64,000 nucleotides of DNA from Aequorivita sp. (GTDB lineage: Bacteria > Bacteroidota > Bacteroidia > Flavobacteriales > Flavobacteriaceae), in contig JAGXGE010000031.1 in assembly GCA_024637015.1 (NCBI GenBank), forward strand, positions 98,480-162,479, read 5' to 3'. The notes beneath the pieces are model-generated. The model was given only the letters and a program-made list of their open reading frames with translations, had not been told where the DNA came from and did not search any database. Shown here in pieces: positions 26,393 through 35,966 of this stretch. The number at the start of each line of letters is the position of its first letter. The first letter of the stretch is position 1. The translations under genes were made by a program, and so were the position numbers.

Positions 26393-27214
26393 ATGACAAC
26401 AGAAAATTTAATTTCAGAAATAAAAAAGAAGAAATCTTTTCTTTGCGTAGGTCTTGATGTAGACCTCGATAAAATTCCCGCATTTCTTTTAAAAGAGGAA
26501 GACCCTATATTTTCTTTCAACAAAGCAATTATTGATGCAACTCATCAGTATGTTGTTGCCTATAAACCAAACACAGCTTTTTATGAAGCATACGGATTAA
26601 AAGGCTGGCAGTCACTGGAAAAAACCATAAACTATTTAAACGAAAAATACCCCGATATTTTTACAATTGCAGATGCAAAGCGCGGCGATATTGGCAATAC
26701 TTCTTCCCGTTATGCCAAAGCTTTTTTTGAAGATTTAGGTTTTGATGCTGTTACTGTTGCTCCTTACATGGGAAAGGATTCCGTAGAGCCTTTTCTAGCC
26801 TTTAAAAACAAACATACTATTTTACTGGCTCTAACTTCCAACGAGGGCGCTTTTGATTTTCAAACTAAAAAAATTGCAGGTGAAGACCTATATAAGCAGG
26901 TGTTGAAAACTTCAAAAGGTTGGAAGGACAGTGAAAACTTGATGTATGTTGTTGGCGCTACAAAAGCAGAATATTTTGAAGAAATTAGAAAGATTGTTCC
27001 GAATAGTTTTTTGCTTGTTCCAGGAATTGGCGCACAAGGCGGGGACCTTAAAGAGGTTTGTAAGTACGGACTTTCCGAGAATATTGGTTTGCTTGTAAAT
27101 TCTTCGAGGGGAATTATTTATGCTTCTAACGGTAAAGATTTTGCAAAAGCGGCCGCCGAAGAAGCTAGAAAAATCCAACTTGAAATGAATATTATAATTG
27201 ATGGAATTCGTTGA
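26393..27214 (+). CDS. pyrF: Orotidine 5'-phosphate decarboxylase
   Basis: Last step of UMP synthesis. The 273-aa protein belongs to the longer type-2 group. The catalytic Asp-Lys-Asp network lies in [13 protein letters not shown] near residue 92. The N-terminal [14 protein letters not shown] and the C-terminal [10 protein letters not shown] and NSSRGIIYA motifs bind the phosphate. The 3' end overlaps the next gene by 14 nt. Confidence 0.95.
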   Translation: MTTENLISEIKKKKSFLCVGLDVDLDKIPAFLLKEEDPIFSFNKAIIDATHQYVVAYKPNTAFYEAYGLKGWQSLEKTINYLNEKYPDIFTIADAKRGDIGNTSSRYAKAFFEDLGFDAVTVAPYMGKDSVEPFLAFKNKHTILLALTSNEGAFDFQTKKIAGEDLYKQVLKTSKGWKDSENLMYVVGATKAEYFEEIRKIVPNSFLLVPGIGAQGGDLKEVCKYGLSENIGLLVNSSRGIIYASNGKDFAKAAAEEARKIQLEMNIIIDGIR

Positions 27215-27983
27215 TCAATTAAATAGAACAGTATTTCTTAAAAGAACTCCTTCAAGAATAGTATCGCTGGTTCCTTCACAAACCGAATTATTGGTAGACC
27301 TTGGTTTGCGAAAAAGTATTGTAGGTATTACTAAATTTTGCGTCCATCCGACAGATTTGAAAAATGAAAAGACGATCGTGGGTGGAACCAAAAAAGTGAA
27401 TTATGATAAAATTAAAGCTCTCAGCCCAGATTTTATTATTTGCAACAAAGAAGAAAACACCGAAGAAATGGTGCTTCAATTAGAATACATAGCACCAGTT
27501 TGGATTAGTGATATTAAGACAATTCCTGAGAGTCTTTTGATGATTACACAGTTGGGAGAAATTTTTGAAGTAGCCGAAAAAGCTTCTCAAATTATTTCAA
27601 AAATTGAAATCGAGCTCTGCGAATTGCACAAAATTGTTGAAAATTTAAGAACAAGAAAAGTAATTTACTTAATATGGAAAGATCCATATATGGCTGCGGG
27701 TAAGAATACTTTTATAGATGCACTTCTTCAGGTTAATAATTTTCAAAATGTAATTGATTCCGAAGCATCCCGATATCCTGAAATAGGAAATAAGGAGTTT
27801 AAAAATGCTGATTTAATTTTTCTTTCAACGGAACCCTATCCTTTTAAAAAGAAAGATGTTTTAAAAATGAATGCTGAATTTGAAACTGAAATTAAATTAG
27901 TAGATGGAGAATTTTTCAGTTGGTATGGCTCACGTTTAATGAAGTCACTTAATTATTTTAAAACACTTCATAAAGCAGAGTAA
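27201..27983 (+). CDS. Helical-backbone metal receptor (BtuF-like binding protein) without a signal peptide
   Basis: A 260-aa protein of the type III periplasmic-binding fold (PBP2_TroA/BtuF-like). [18 protein letters not shown] near residue 18 and [13 protein letters not shown] near 75 mark the first lobe, and the second lobe holds [14 protein letters not shown]. There is no signal peptide or lipobox, so it is probably cytoplasmic, unlike transport-linked BtuF. The ligand is unknown; a corrinoid or metal chelate is possible. It overlaps pyrF by 14 nt; ATG at 27201 is preferred over an adjacent TTG. Confidence 0.8.
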   Translation: MEFVDQLNRTVFLKRTPSRIVSLVPSQTELLVDLGLRKSIVGITKFCVHPTDLKNEKTIVGGTKKVNYDKIKALSPDFIICNKEENTEEMVLQLEYIAPVWISDIKTIPESLLMITQLGEIFEVAEKASQIISKIEIELCELHKIVENLRTRKVIYLIWKDPYMAAGKNTFIDALLQVNNFQNVIDSEASRYPEIGNKEFKNADLIFLSTEPYPFKKKDVLKMNAEFETEIKLVDGEFFSWYGSRLMKSLNYFKTLHKAE

Positions 27984-27985
27984 TA

Positions 27986-28168
27986 TTATTTATCGCCATG
28001 CTGAAATGTGAGATATTTAATTTCTTGAAAAATTTTATCGGCTTGATGGTGTACTTTTTCGCTTTTTTTTATGTCTTTCAAAGCAGTTTCATAGGACTTT
28101 TTCATTAAAAGAGTATATCTTTCTTTTAACATCTCAACTTTCGATTTTTTCCTAAACCAACTTCTCAT
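27986..28168 (-). CDS. Small charged protein, Lacal_2735-like
   Basis: A 60-aa, lysine-rich protein beginning MRSWFRKKSKVEMLKERY and predicted to be almost all alpha-helical. The basic aromatic N-terminus and LKERYTLLMKKSYE pattern resemble the Lacal_2735 family of about 60-aa flavobacterial proteins. The function is unknown. It converges on the binding-protein gene with a 2-nt gap between stops. Confidence 0.7.
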   Translation of the reverse strand: MRSWFRKKSKVEMLKERYTLLMKKSYETALKDIKKSEKVHHQADKIFQEIKYLTFQHGDK

Positions 28169-28276
28169 CGCTTAACTTTTAATGTTGCAAAGGTAGGTTT
28201 GAATTACAAAACGTATTATTAACGCAAGGTTAATGGTATCATAAAGTTAGGTTGAAAGTTTATTTTATATGATCTG

Positions 28277-28990
28277 TTAGTCCTGTAAAGCAAAGACCTG
28301 TCTCAACAAAGTTGTTGTACGTGCGGAAATATTATTTCGGATGTCTTTTTCCTCTACGCTTATCATTTTATATACTCCATTTAACGCTTCGTTGGTTACA
28401 TAATCTGTAAGATCTGGGTTTACTCTTGTAACAAAGGGAACAGAGTTGTATTTAGTAATAATGTTACTCCATATTTGGTCTGCACCTACTTTTGAAAATG
28501 ATTTTTTTATAACGGGATTAAATTTTGAATAGAGTGCAGTATTGGTTCGCTGTTCCAAATAATTTGTGGCTGCATTATCTGGACCTAAAAGGATATTTTT
28601 TGCATCAGTGAATGTAATCTGTTTTACCGCATTCACAAAAATAGGGGTAGCCTCTTTTACGGCATCTTCAGCGGCTCGGTTTAATGCTTTTATACCTTCG
28701 TCAGCTAAGCTACCTAATCCAATATCTCTTAGGGTTTGGTCAACTTTCTGTAATTCTTGGGGTAATAATATCTTAACTAATTGGTTTTTGTAAAAACCAT
28801 CTGTCTGTGTAAGTTTAGTTACCTGTTTCTCAATTCCAAAATCTAGGGCTTGTCTCAAGCCATTTGCAATCATGGTTGGATCCGTTCCAATACCTGTTTG
28901 ATTGGGAAGCGTGTTCACCACTTGTTGTAATTCAGCACAAGAAATCAAAATAAATACAGAAAAGAAAAGAAAGATTTTTTTAAGTAACAT
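28277..28990 (-). CDS. DUF4197 lipoprotein
   Basis: A 237-aa exported lipoprotein. From the ATG at 28990 the signal peptide ends in the lipobox LISC near residue 18; a longer frame to 29041 would bury the signal in an unlikely extension. The mature part is helical, with GLRQALDFGIEKQV and TDYVTNEALNGVYKMIS, the pattern of DUF4197. It is probably attached to the outer membrane on the periplasmic side. Function unknown. Confidence 0.85.
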   Translation of the reverse strand: MLLKKIFLFFSVFILISCAELQQVVNTLPNQTGIGTDPTMIANGLRQALDFGIEKQVTKLTQTDGFYKNQLVKILLPQELQKVDQTLRDIGLGSLADEGIKALNRAAEDAVKEATPIFVNAVKQITFTDAKNILLGPDNAATNYLEQRTNTALYSKFNPVIKKSFSKVGADQIWSNIITKYNSVPFVTRVNPDLTDYVTNEALNGVYKMISVEEKDIRNNISARTTTLLRQVFALQD

Positions 28991-29020
28991 AAGGTCTAAA
29001 ATTATGTGATTTTCAAATAT

Positions 29021-29055
29021 AAAAAAAAGACCCTTCAACAATGAAGGGTCTTTTG
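29021..29055 (-). terminator. Intrinsic terminator after the T9SS cargo gene
   Basis: A stem of about 12 bp (AAAAGACCCTTCA with TGAAGGGTCTTTT) lies 20 nt beyond the stop, with a run of T residues on the minus strand. Confidence 0.88.
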
Positions 29056-29075
29056 ATAAAAAATTTTAAAATTTC

Positions 29076-29984
29076 TTATTTAAGAATTTTAACTGTTTTG
29101 GAAGAATTTCCGATAGTTACTTGAACCAAGTAAGCTCCAGAAGCAAGTCCGCTCATGTCAATTTTTGGAGAAACAACATCTGGCTGAGTTGTAAGTACAA
29201 TTTTACCTAATACGTCGTAAACAGTAACATTATCAACAGCAGTTTTAGTACTGATGTTCAAAATGTCTTTAACTGGATTAGGATATACTCTAAACGAGTC
29301 AGCTGAAAAAGCGTCAACTCCTAATGCATCAACAAAAAGTACATCATCAACGTAATATTCGTTATTTGCATCAATTGAGAAGAAATCTATTCCACCAACA
29401 ATACCGTCTGTACCAAAGGGAACAGGAGCACCAGCTACGCCATCAATAGACAATGTATATACAGGACCGCCATCGATGTCAAAGTTAAATTTAACTTCAA
29501 ACCAAAAATCTTGAGGGTATGAATAAGTATTGTATACAGTTCCATCAGCATCAATGTCTTCAACAATTCCAGGTGATAGACCATCTAGATTGAAAGTAAT
29601 ATTTCCTGAGTTGAAAACTCCAGCACCTCCATTTCCAGCACCTCCACCTGGGGCTGTTTCACCTTGAAAGTTGATGTAACCTGTTTTACCTGAAGGAATG
29701 TACATTAAATAACTAAATTCATATTCACCCGATGATTGATTTCCTAAAAGCAAAAGAGCATCTTGAACGCCATCACCTGAAATAAATACTGATTGAGCTC
29801 CAGAATTTGAGTAAGCATCTGTAACCACTGCGTTATCAGGACCAGGTGAACCAGCCCAACTTGACCAATGGTCTTCAAATAACTGGCCTAAAGAGTAGCT
29901 CTCTATATCGTCATCAATTAATTGAGCATTTGCAGAAAATGCAAAAGCTCCTAAAGCAAATGCTAATAAGTAAATTTTTTTCAT
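29076..29984 (-). CDS. Secreted protein with type IX sorting domain
   Basis: A 302-aa protein exported to the cell surface. A signal peptide (residues 1-20, ANA then Q) precedes a beta-rich, Gly/Asp-rich domain that resembles a concanavalin/laminin-G-like sandwich. The C-terminal 75 residues form a T9SS type A sorting domain: FRVYPNPVKDILNI, VYDVLGKIV and SGAYLVQVTIGNSSKTVKIL. It needs a type IX secretion system encoded elsewhere. The ligand is unknown. It is a single-gene unit with its own terminator. Confidence 0.9.
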   Translation of the reverse strand: MKKIYLLAFALGAFAFSANAQLIDDDIESYSLGQLFEDHWSSWAGSPGPDNAVVTDAYSNSGAQSVFISGDGVQDALLLLGNQSSGEYEFSYLMYIPSGKTGYINFQGETAPGGGAGNGGAGVFNSGNITFNLDGLSPGIVEDIDADGTVYNTYSYPQDFWFEVKFNFDIDGGPVYTLSIDGVAGAPVPFGTDGIVGGIDFFSIDANNEYYVDDVLFVDALGVDAFSADSFRVYPNPVKDILNISTKTAVDNVTVYDVLGKIVLTTQPDVVSPKIDMSGLASGAYLVQVTIGNSSKTVKILK

Positions 29985-30112
29985 AATGTTATATTTTTAA
30001 ATGTTTAATATTGATGCTGCAATATACAAAAAAAATGAACTATTGCAATTTTTTTATAATAATTTTATGAGATGAATACTTACTGAAAGTACGATGTTCT
30101 ATAGCTTTTCAC

Positions 30113-30120
30113 TAAATTTG
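30113..30120 (+). promoter_or_regulatory. -7 element upstream of icmF
   Basis: TAAATTTG matches TAnnTTTG and lies 26 nt before the icmF ATG. The -33 box is not clear. Confidence 0.5.
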
Positions 30121-30146
30121 CGTTTCATAATGTTAAGAAATAATCC

Positions 30147-33100
30147 ATGCAACAAATAACTCCTTATAAACCAAAACATAAAGTACGTATTGTTACAGCC
30201 GCATCTCTTTTTGATGGCCACGATGCCGCAATAAATATTATGCGGCGCATAATACAATCCACTGGAGTTGAAGTTATTCATCTTGGTCACGACAGAAGCG
30301 TTGAAGAGGTTGTTAATACAGCAATTCAAGAGGACGCCAATGCAATAGCTATGACTTCTTATCAAGGGGGGCATAATGAATACTTTAAATATATGTATGA
30401 TTTATTGCAGGAAAAGGGTGCTGGTCACATAAAAATTTTTGGTGGTGGTGGCGGCGTTATTCTTCCTTCTGAAATTGAGGAATTGATGGAATATGGAATT
30501 ACTAAAATATATACTCCAGATGATGGTCGTGAGATGGGACTGCAGGGTATGATAAACGATTTAGTGGAACAATCTGATTTTGCAATAGGCGATAAATTAA
30601 ATGGTGAGTTTTCAAAATTGTCTAAAAAAGAAATGGGTGCCATCGCCCGAATTATTTCTTCAGCGGAAAATTTCCCAGAAGTTGCAAAGGAAACCCTCGA
30701 TAAAATTCATGTTAAAAACCAAAAAATCACAACCCCAGTCCTAGGAATTACTGGTACAGGTGGGGCAGGAAAATCTTCTTTGGTGGACGAATTGGTTCGA
30801 AGATTCTTAATAGATTTTCCAAAGAAGACCATCGGTATTGTTTCTGTAGATCCTTCTAAAAGAAAAACGGGAGGCGCTTTGCTGGGAGACCGAATTCGTA
30901 TGAATGCAATCAACTCCCCTAGGGTTTATATGAGAAGTTTGGCAACACGCCAAAGCAATCTGGCACTGTCAAAATATGTTTCAGAAGCTATCGAAGTTTT
31001 AAAAGCGGCTGAATATGATTTAATTATTCTTGAAACTTCAGGAATTGGACAAAGCGATACCGAAATTATCGAACACAGTGATGTATCTTTATATGTAATG
31101 ACTCCAGAATTCGGTGCAGCTACGCAGCTTGAAAAAATTGATATGCTCGATTTTGCTGATTTGGTTGCGATCAATAAATTTGATAAGCGTGGTTCATTAG
31201 ATGCACTTCGCGATGTTAAAAAGCAATACGTACGCAACCACCAACTTTGGGAAACTCCTCAAGACGCACTTCCTGTTTATGGTACCATAGCTTCACAGTT
31301 CAACGACCCCGGGATGAATAAATTATACAAGGCAGTAATGAAAGAAATTGCTGAAAAAACGGGAGCTGATCTTAATAGTGATTTTCATGTTTCTGAAGAG
31401 ATGGAGGAAAAGGTTTTTGTAATCCCTCCTTCGCGCACACGTTATCTCTCGGAAATTTCTGAAAATAATAGGGCATATGATAAAAAGGCTAATGAACAAG
31501 CTGAAGTAGCCCAAAAACTTTACGGAATTTTTAAAACAATGGAAACCATTTCGGGAGGAAAACCAGAATTGGATAAAGCTGGAATTGTTTCAGAATCTAT
31601 AGTAAAGTCAGAAAAGAATAAAGATTTGTTGAAATTATTACTTGCTGAATTTGATCGTGAAAAACTTAATTTAGACCCTTATAACTGGGAGATAGTAACA
31701 GGTTGGGAAGATAAATTAGGCAAATACAAAAATCCCATTTATAGTTTTAAAGTTCGTGGAAAGGTATTAAATATTGAAACCCACACTGAATCACTTTCAC
31801 ATACCCAAATCCCCAAAGTTGCCCTTCCGAAATACCAAGCTTGGGGTGATATATTAAAGTGGACATTGCAAGAAAATGTGCCAGGGGAATTTCCGTATAC
31901 TTCTGGTCTTTATCCTTTTAAAAGAACTGGGGAGGATCCGGCACGTATGTTTGCTGGCGAAGGTGGCCCAGAGCGCACCAACCGGCGCTTTCACTATGTG
32001 AGTATGGGCTTACCTGCAAAACGGCTTTCCACTGCTTTTGACAGTGTAACATTATATGGAAATGACCCAGACCATCGTCCAGATATCTATGGAAAAATAG
32101 GTAATGCCGGTGTTTCCATCTGTTGTTTGGACGATGCAAAGAAGCTGTATTCTGGTTTTGATTTAAGTCATCCTATGACTTCGGTAAGTATGACTATTAA
32201 TGGTCCAGCACCCATGCTACTTGGGTTTTTTATGAATACTGCCATTGATCAAAATTGCGAAAAGTATATTGTAGAAAATGGTTTGGAAGATGAAGTGGAA
32301 AAGAAAATTGCAACTATTTACAAAGAAAAAGGAGTTGATCGCCCTAAATATCATGGAAAACTTCCAGAAAGCAACAATAGATTGGGCTTGATGCTGCTTG
32401 GAGTAACTGGTGATCAAGTTTTGGAGGCTGAGGTTTATAACAAAATTAAATATGAAACGCTTCAGCAAGTGCGCGGTACTGTTCAGGCCGATATTTTGAA
32501 AGAAGACCAAGCTCAAAATACGTGTATATTTTCAACGGAATTTGCCCTGCGATTGATGGGCGATGTTCAGGAATACTTTATTGAGAACAAAGTCCGAAAT
32601 TTTTATTCAGTTTCCATTAGTGGCTACCATATTGCGGAAGCAGGGGCAAATCCAATTACCCAATTGGCTTTCACGCTTTCCAATGGTTTCACTTATGTGG
32701 AATATTATTTAAGCCGTGGAATGGATATTAACGAGTTTGGACCAAATCTTTCTTTTTTCTTCAGTAATGGTATTGATCCGGAATATGCAGTAATTGGTCG
32801 CGTGGCACGCAAAATCTGGGCAAAGGCACTTAAAGAAAAATACGGAGCAAATCCAAGAGCGCAGATGTTGAAATATCATATTCAAACTTCAGGACGTTCA
32901 TTGCACGCCCAAGAGATTGATTTTAACGACATCCGAACTACGCTTCAAGCGTTATATGCTATTTATGACAATTGCAACTCTTTACATACAAATGCCTATG
33001 ATGAAGCAATTACTACTCCAACAGAAGAAAGTGTTCGTCGTGCAATGGCAATTCAATTGATAATAAATAAAGAGTTGGGTCTTGCCAAAAACGAAAATCC

Positions 33101-33572
33101 AATTCAGGGTTCCTTCATTATTGAAGAATTGACAGATCTTGTTGAAGAGGCGGTTTTAAAGGAGTTTGATAGTATAACTGAGCGTGGCGGTGTTTTGGGA
33201 GCTATGGAAACGATGTACCAGCGTAGCAAAATTCAAGAAGAAAGTTTGTATTATGAAACATTGAAACACAATGGGGAATTCCCTATAATAGGTGTAAACA
33301 CATTTTTAAGTAGCAAGGGTTCGCCTACAGTTCTCCCTGCAGAAGTAATTCGCGCCACCGAAAAGGAAAAATTAGTACAGATTGAAACACTTAAAAACCT
33401 TCAAAAGGTTTACGCTGATAAAGCAATAATTTCAATTGAAAAGGTAAAAACAGCAGCTATTCGTAATGAAAACATGTTTGAGCAGCTAATGGAAGCTACC
33501 AAAGTGTGTTCTTTGGGTCAAATTACGGAAGCTTTGTTTGAAGTAGGAGGTCAGTATAGAAGAAATATGTAA
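30147..33572 (+). CDS. icmF: Fused B12-dependent acyl-CoA mutase (IcmF type)
   Basis: Coenzyme B12-dependent carbon-skeleton isomerase that carries its own chaperone GTPase. In order (1141 aa): a B12-binding domain (about residues 10-140; DGHDAA near 24 supplies the cobalt histidine), a MeaB-like GTPase (P-loop GTGGAGKSS near 203, SVDPSKR, NKFDKRG) and a mutase barrel (about 560-1141; [19 protein letters not shown], then FDSVTLYG). This order is that of isobutyryl-CoA mutase fused, not of split methylmalonyl-CoA mutase. The exact acyl-CoA is not certain. No B12 riboswitch is visible upstream. Confidence 0.92.
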   Translation: MQQITPYKPKHKVRIVTAASLFDGHDAAINIMRRIIQSTGVEVIHLGHDRSVEEVVNTAIQEDANAIAMTSYQGGHNEYFKYMYDLLQEKGAGHIKIFGGGGGVILPSEIEELMEYGITKIYTPDDGREMGLQGMINDLVEQSDFAIGDKLNGEFSKLSKKEMGAIARIISSAENFPEVAKETLDKIHVKNQKITTPVLGITGTGGAGKSSLVDELVRRFLIDFPKKTIGIVSVDPSKRKTGGALLGDRIRMNAINSPRVYMRSLATRQSNLALSKYVSEAIEVLKAAEYDLIILETSGIGQSDTEIIEHSDVSLYVMTPEFGAATQLEKIDMLDFADLVAINKFDKRGSLDALRDVKKQYVRNHQLWETPQDALPVYGTIASQFNDPGMNKLYKAVMKEIAEKTGADLNSDFHVSEEMEEKVFVIPPSRTRYLSEISENNRAYDKKANEQAEVAQKLYGIFKTMETISGGKPELDKAGIVSESIVKSEKNKDLLKLLLAEFDREKLNLDPYNWEIVTGWEDKLGKYKNPIYSFKVRGKVLNIETHTESLSHTQIPKVALPKYQAWGDILKWTLQENVPGEFPYTSGLYPFKRTGEDPARMFAGEGGPERTNRRFHYVSMGLPAKRLSTAFDSVTLYGNDPDHRPDIYGKIGNAGVSICCLDDAKKLYSGFDLSHPMTSVSMTINGPAPMLLGFFMNTAIDQNCEKYIVENGLEDEVEKKIATIYKEKGVDRPKYHGKLPESNNRLGLMLLGVTGDQVLEAEVYNKIKYETLQQVRGTVQADILKEDQAQNTCIFSTEFALRLMGDVQEYFIENKVRNFYSVSISGYHIAEAGANPITQLAFTLSNGFTYVEYYLSRGMDINEFGPNLSFFFSNGIDPEYAVIGRVARKIWAKALKEKYGANPRAQMLKYHIQTSGRSLHAQEIDFNDIRTTLQALYAIYDNCNSLHTNAYDEAITTPTEESVRRAMAIQLIINKELGLAKNENPIQGSFIIEELTDLVEEAVLKEFDSITERGGVLGAMETMYQRSKIQEESLYYETLKHNGEFPIIGVNTFLSSKGSPTVLPAEVIRATEKEKLVQIETLKNLQKVYADKAIISIEKVKTAAIRNENMFEQLMEATKVCSLGQITEALFEVGGQYRRNM

Positions 33573-33585
33573 AATAACTTTCAAG

Positions 33586-33624
33586 TAACGACAAATATAC
33601 ATATATTTGTGTCAAATGTCGTTA
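33586..33624 (+). promoter_or_regulatory. Promoter with nested palindromic operator of the RES-Xre pair
   Basis: An inner perfect inverted repeat ACAAATATA-CA-TATATTTGT (33591-33610) contains the -7 element TATATTTG (33602-33609). An outer inverted repeat TAACGACA (33586-33593) and TGTCGTTA (33617-33624) encloses it. The sites overlap the promoter, which fits autorepression by the antitoxin or the complex. Confidence 0.7.
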
Positions 33625-33626
33625 TC

Positions 33627-34127
33627 ATGAAAAAAGATGAATCCCATGCCGATGTAAATTTGGTAAAAGAACCAGAGGTTTTTTATCTACTTGATAATCC
33701 CTTTGATAGAATTGTCAGTGTATTGGGAGGGGTTGGTCAAGTTGGTCAAGTAGTAAATAGCGATATAGATCTTATTGCTATTACAAGAAAGGGTTTGCCT
33801 AAAAGTGTGGCATATTCCATTTGTGAAGTTCTGGATATTTCTATGGATAGGCTTAGTGAGCTCTTGCATATTTCTCACCGCACTTTGCAGCGCAAAGAGG
33901 ATGATGATCTTTTAAGTGTTTACAGTACAGAGCAGCTTTTTGAAATTGCCGAAGTTGTTTCCGAAGGTATAGATGTTTTTGATACACTAGATAATTTTAG
34001 AGCGTGGTTGCATTCTACACCTTATATTTTTAATGGTCAAAAACCTTTAGATTTCTTGGATACAAGGTTTGGCATTCAATATGTTAAAAACACCTTAGGG
34101 CGTATTGCCCATGGAATTCCTTCATAA
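33627..34127 (+). CDS. Xre/MbcA/ParS-type antitoxin (DUF2384)
   Basis: A 166-aa antitoxin. The N-terminal part (about residues 40-95) is a helix-turn-helix-like region (LIAITRKGLPKSVAYSICEV, then LHISHRTLQRKE), and the C-terminal part is the toxin-binding domain: LFEIAEVVSEGIDVFD, AWLHSTPYIFNGQKPLDFL and VKNTLGRIAHGI. I use the ATG at 33627; a GTG at 33609 lies inside the promoter's -7 element and cannot be in the message. The gene overlaps the toxin by 1 nt. Confidence 0.9.
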   Translation: MKKDESHADVNLVKEPEVFYLLDNPFDRIVSVLGGVGQVGQVVNSDIDLIAITRKGLPKSVAYSICEVLDISMDRLSELLHISHRTLQRKEDDDLLSVYSTEQLFEIAEVVSEGIDVFDTLDNFRAWLHSTPYIFNGQKPLDFLDTRFGIQYVKNTLGRIAHGIPS

Positions 34128-34588
34128 TGGTGCGTATTTTCAGAATTGCAAAAACAAAGTATATAAACGATTTTTCGGGTGAAGGCTCCCGGTTGTTTGG
34201 CGGAAGGTGGAACAAGGTTGGCGATCCAGTACTTTATTTTTCGGAACATCTTTCTTTGTGTTTGCTAGAAATTATTGTTCACGTGGATTACGGAAAAATT
34301 CCTTTGGATTATTCTTTCTTAGAGGTTGAAATTCCTGATGCATCTGTTAAAACCATTCGGTCTATTGATTTTATTAAACCAAAGTGGAGCACTGAACAAG
34401 CTGTAAACCAATTGCAAATGTTTGGGTCCAATTGGTTAAAAAAACAGGAAAGCTTAGCTTTAAAAGTGCCTTCCGCCGTTTTGCAGAGAGAAAATAATAT
34501 TTTAATCAATCCGTTCCATAAAGATTTTAAAAAACTCAAAATTATTGAGATTGATAAAATGGATTTTGATCCGCGACTGTTGCGTTAA
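34127..34588 (+). CDS. RES-domain toxin
   Basis: A 153-aa toxin of the RES family; characterised members deplete NAD+. Hallmarks are RLFGGRWNKVGDPVLYFSE (about residues 22-40, with the conserved Arg, Gly-Gly-Arg-Trp and Tyr), LCLLEIIVHV near 45 with the conserved glutamate, and a C-terminal NPFHKDFKKLKI. It starts at the last base of the antitoxin stop, so translation is coupled. The pair looks intact. Confidence 0.92.
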   Translation: MVRIFRIAKTKYINDFSGEGSRLFGGRWNKVGDPVLYFSEHLSLCLLEIIVHVDYGKIPLDYSFLEVEIPDASVKTIRSIDFIKPKWSTEQAVNQLQMFGSNWLKKQESLALKVPSAVLQRENNILINPFHKDFKKLKIIEIDKMDFDPRLLR

Positions 34589-34689
34589 TTGCTATGTATT
34601 ATTAATCAATTTCAAAAGAACTTTGTGCATCACGATGTTTTCACAGCGTTTTTGTTTTGATAAAAGAATTCACTAGGGTATTATAAAAT

Positions 34690-35085
34690 TTAAAGTGTCA
34701 GCCTCCAAGTATGCTGAAGTTTCCTAAATTTTCTAATTTCTTTTCGAAGTAATGGCAAAAAATCTTTTCCGTTGCTATTGATTCTCTCTAAACGTTCACA
34801 ATTTTTGTAAATCAAGTTTGAGAGTCGCATTACTGATGCGGCATATTTATGCTTTTCTTCAGAAAAAGATTGACTTTCCGCTTTCAGTATCTGTGGTGCC
34901 AGCGAAACGGATTGTTGCACAATATCACCCGTGAAATATATATTTTTGTCTTCTTTGCCATTCCTTTTAAGGTAGGCCAAATCATGGCTTAGGTAAAAGG
35001 AAATATGCCTCGATAGGGTAAATATTTCCAGCGCTTTTTTATATAGGGCAGACTGCGTATTATTTCCGAAAGAATGGGGCGACAT
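34690..35085 (-). CDS. Hypothetical helical protein
   Basis: A 131-aa basic protein with no signal peptide. KKALEIFTLSRHISFYLSHD, then DIVQQSVSLAPQILKAE and YAASVMRLSNLIYKNCERLE suggest a four-helix bundle, distantly like 23S-intervening-sequence proteins, though the family motifs are not clear. It stands alone between the toxin-antitoxin pair and the divergent Lrp regulator. Confidence 0.5.
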   Translation of the reverse strand: MSPHSFGNNTQSALYKKALEIFTLSRHISFYLSHDLAYLKRNGKEDKNIYFTGDIVQQSVSLAPQILKAESQSFSEEKHKYAASVMRLSNLIYKNCERLERINSNGKDFLPLLRKEIRKFRKLQHTWRLTL

Positions 35086-35145
35086 TTTTCTTTTCTGTTT
35101 TTTTAAAGTTTATCAAATTTAATAACAAGGATTGTCTTTACACAA

Positions 35146-35173
35146 TTGATTTTAAAGTAAAACGGTATATTTG
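35146..35173 (+). promoter_or_regulatory. Promoter of the Lrp-type regulator
   Basis: TTG at 35146-35148, 17 nt, TATATTTG at 35166-35173. The ATG follows at 35211. Confidence 0.6.
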
Positions 35174-35210
35174 CATTAATTAATAAGTTAATTTACTTTT
35201 AAACTTTAAT

Positions 35211-35654
35211 ATGAGTATAGACTCCCTAAACTGGAAAATACTGAATTGTCTTCAGAAAAATGCCCGCCAACCAAACACGGAGATTGGCCGACAAGTAGGA
35301 ATTAGTTCTCCAGCAGTTTCGGAGCGTATAAAAAAAATGGAAGACTCCGGCATTATCAATGGTTATTTTACGGTAGTTTCATCTTTGGAAGCTGGATATC
35401 AGTTTAAAGCTATAATTACCCTTCGTGCCTTTATGGGCAAGTTGAAACCTTTTCTTGAAATTGTAAAAACCTATGATGAGGTTTTAAACTGTTACCGCAT
35501 TACTGGAAATGAAAATATAGTGATGGAAGTTGTGCTGAAAAATCAAAAACATCTAGAAACTTTCATTGACCAACTCATTGTTTATGGGGAAACAAAAACG
35601 CAAATAGTTCTTTCACATGTTGTTAAAAATAATGATTTGAAGCCTTGGAAATAA
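35211..35654 (+). CDS. Lrp/AsnC family transcriptional regulator
   Basis: A 147-aa regulator. The N-terminal winged helix-turn-helix (NWKILNCLQKNARQPNTEIG, then ISSPAVSERIKKMEDSGII) binds DNA. The C-terminal RAM domain (about residues 65-140; CYRITGNENIVMEVV) binds amino acids and makes dimers and higher oligomers. No amino-acid gene adjoins it, so the regulon is unknown. Confidence 0.92.
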   Translation: MSIDSLNWKILNCLQKNARQPNTEIGRQVGISSPAVSERIKKMEDSGIINGYFTVVSSLEAGYQFKAIITLRAFMGKLKPFLEIVKTYDEVLNCYRITGNENIVMEVVLKNQKHLETFIDQLIVYGETKTQIVLSHVVKNNDLKPWK

Positions 35655-35759
35655 TTTTTACAATGTTAAAAATGTGATAATTGGATTCTTATTAAGATTT
35701 ATGATAGATTCTTAGGCTTACTTTTATAAATAATTAACTAAATCTGAATTCACCTAACC

Positions 35760-35963
35760 ATGAAAAACTACACCACTCACTTTTTAATAATAACTATTGC
35801 TTCAGCACTTTTAGGGTTTACTGGTTTAGAATTTCCTGGAGATTCTGTAGTTCGGATAATATGTCTTTTTGCAGGAATAGCACTTATGATTTCCTGCTTG
35901 GATGCTGTTATGGTCATTAGAAAAAAAAGGAATATCAAAAAGAGTCCTGGCTTTAAAAACTAA
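35760..35963 (+). CDS. Small membrane protein, 67 aa
   Basis: Two hydrophobic helices (about residues 7-25 and 31-52) and a basic C-terminal tail (RKKRNIKKSPGFKN). No family is recognised. It ends 3 nt before the stop of the convergent MFS gene. Confidence 0.5.
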   Translation: MKNYTTHFLIITIASALLGFTGLEFPGDSVVRIICLFAGIALMISCLDAVMVIRKKRNIKKSPGFKN

Positions 35964-35966
35964 AAA

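Noticed and set aside
30000..30146. B12 riboswitch before icmF
   Set aside because: The 160-nt gap is A/T-rich and lacks a B12-box or large conserved fold.
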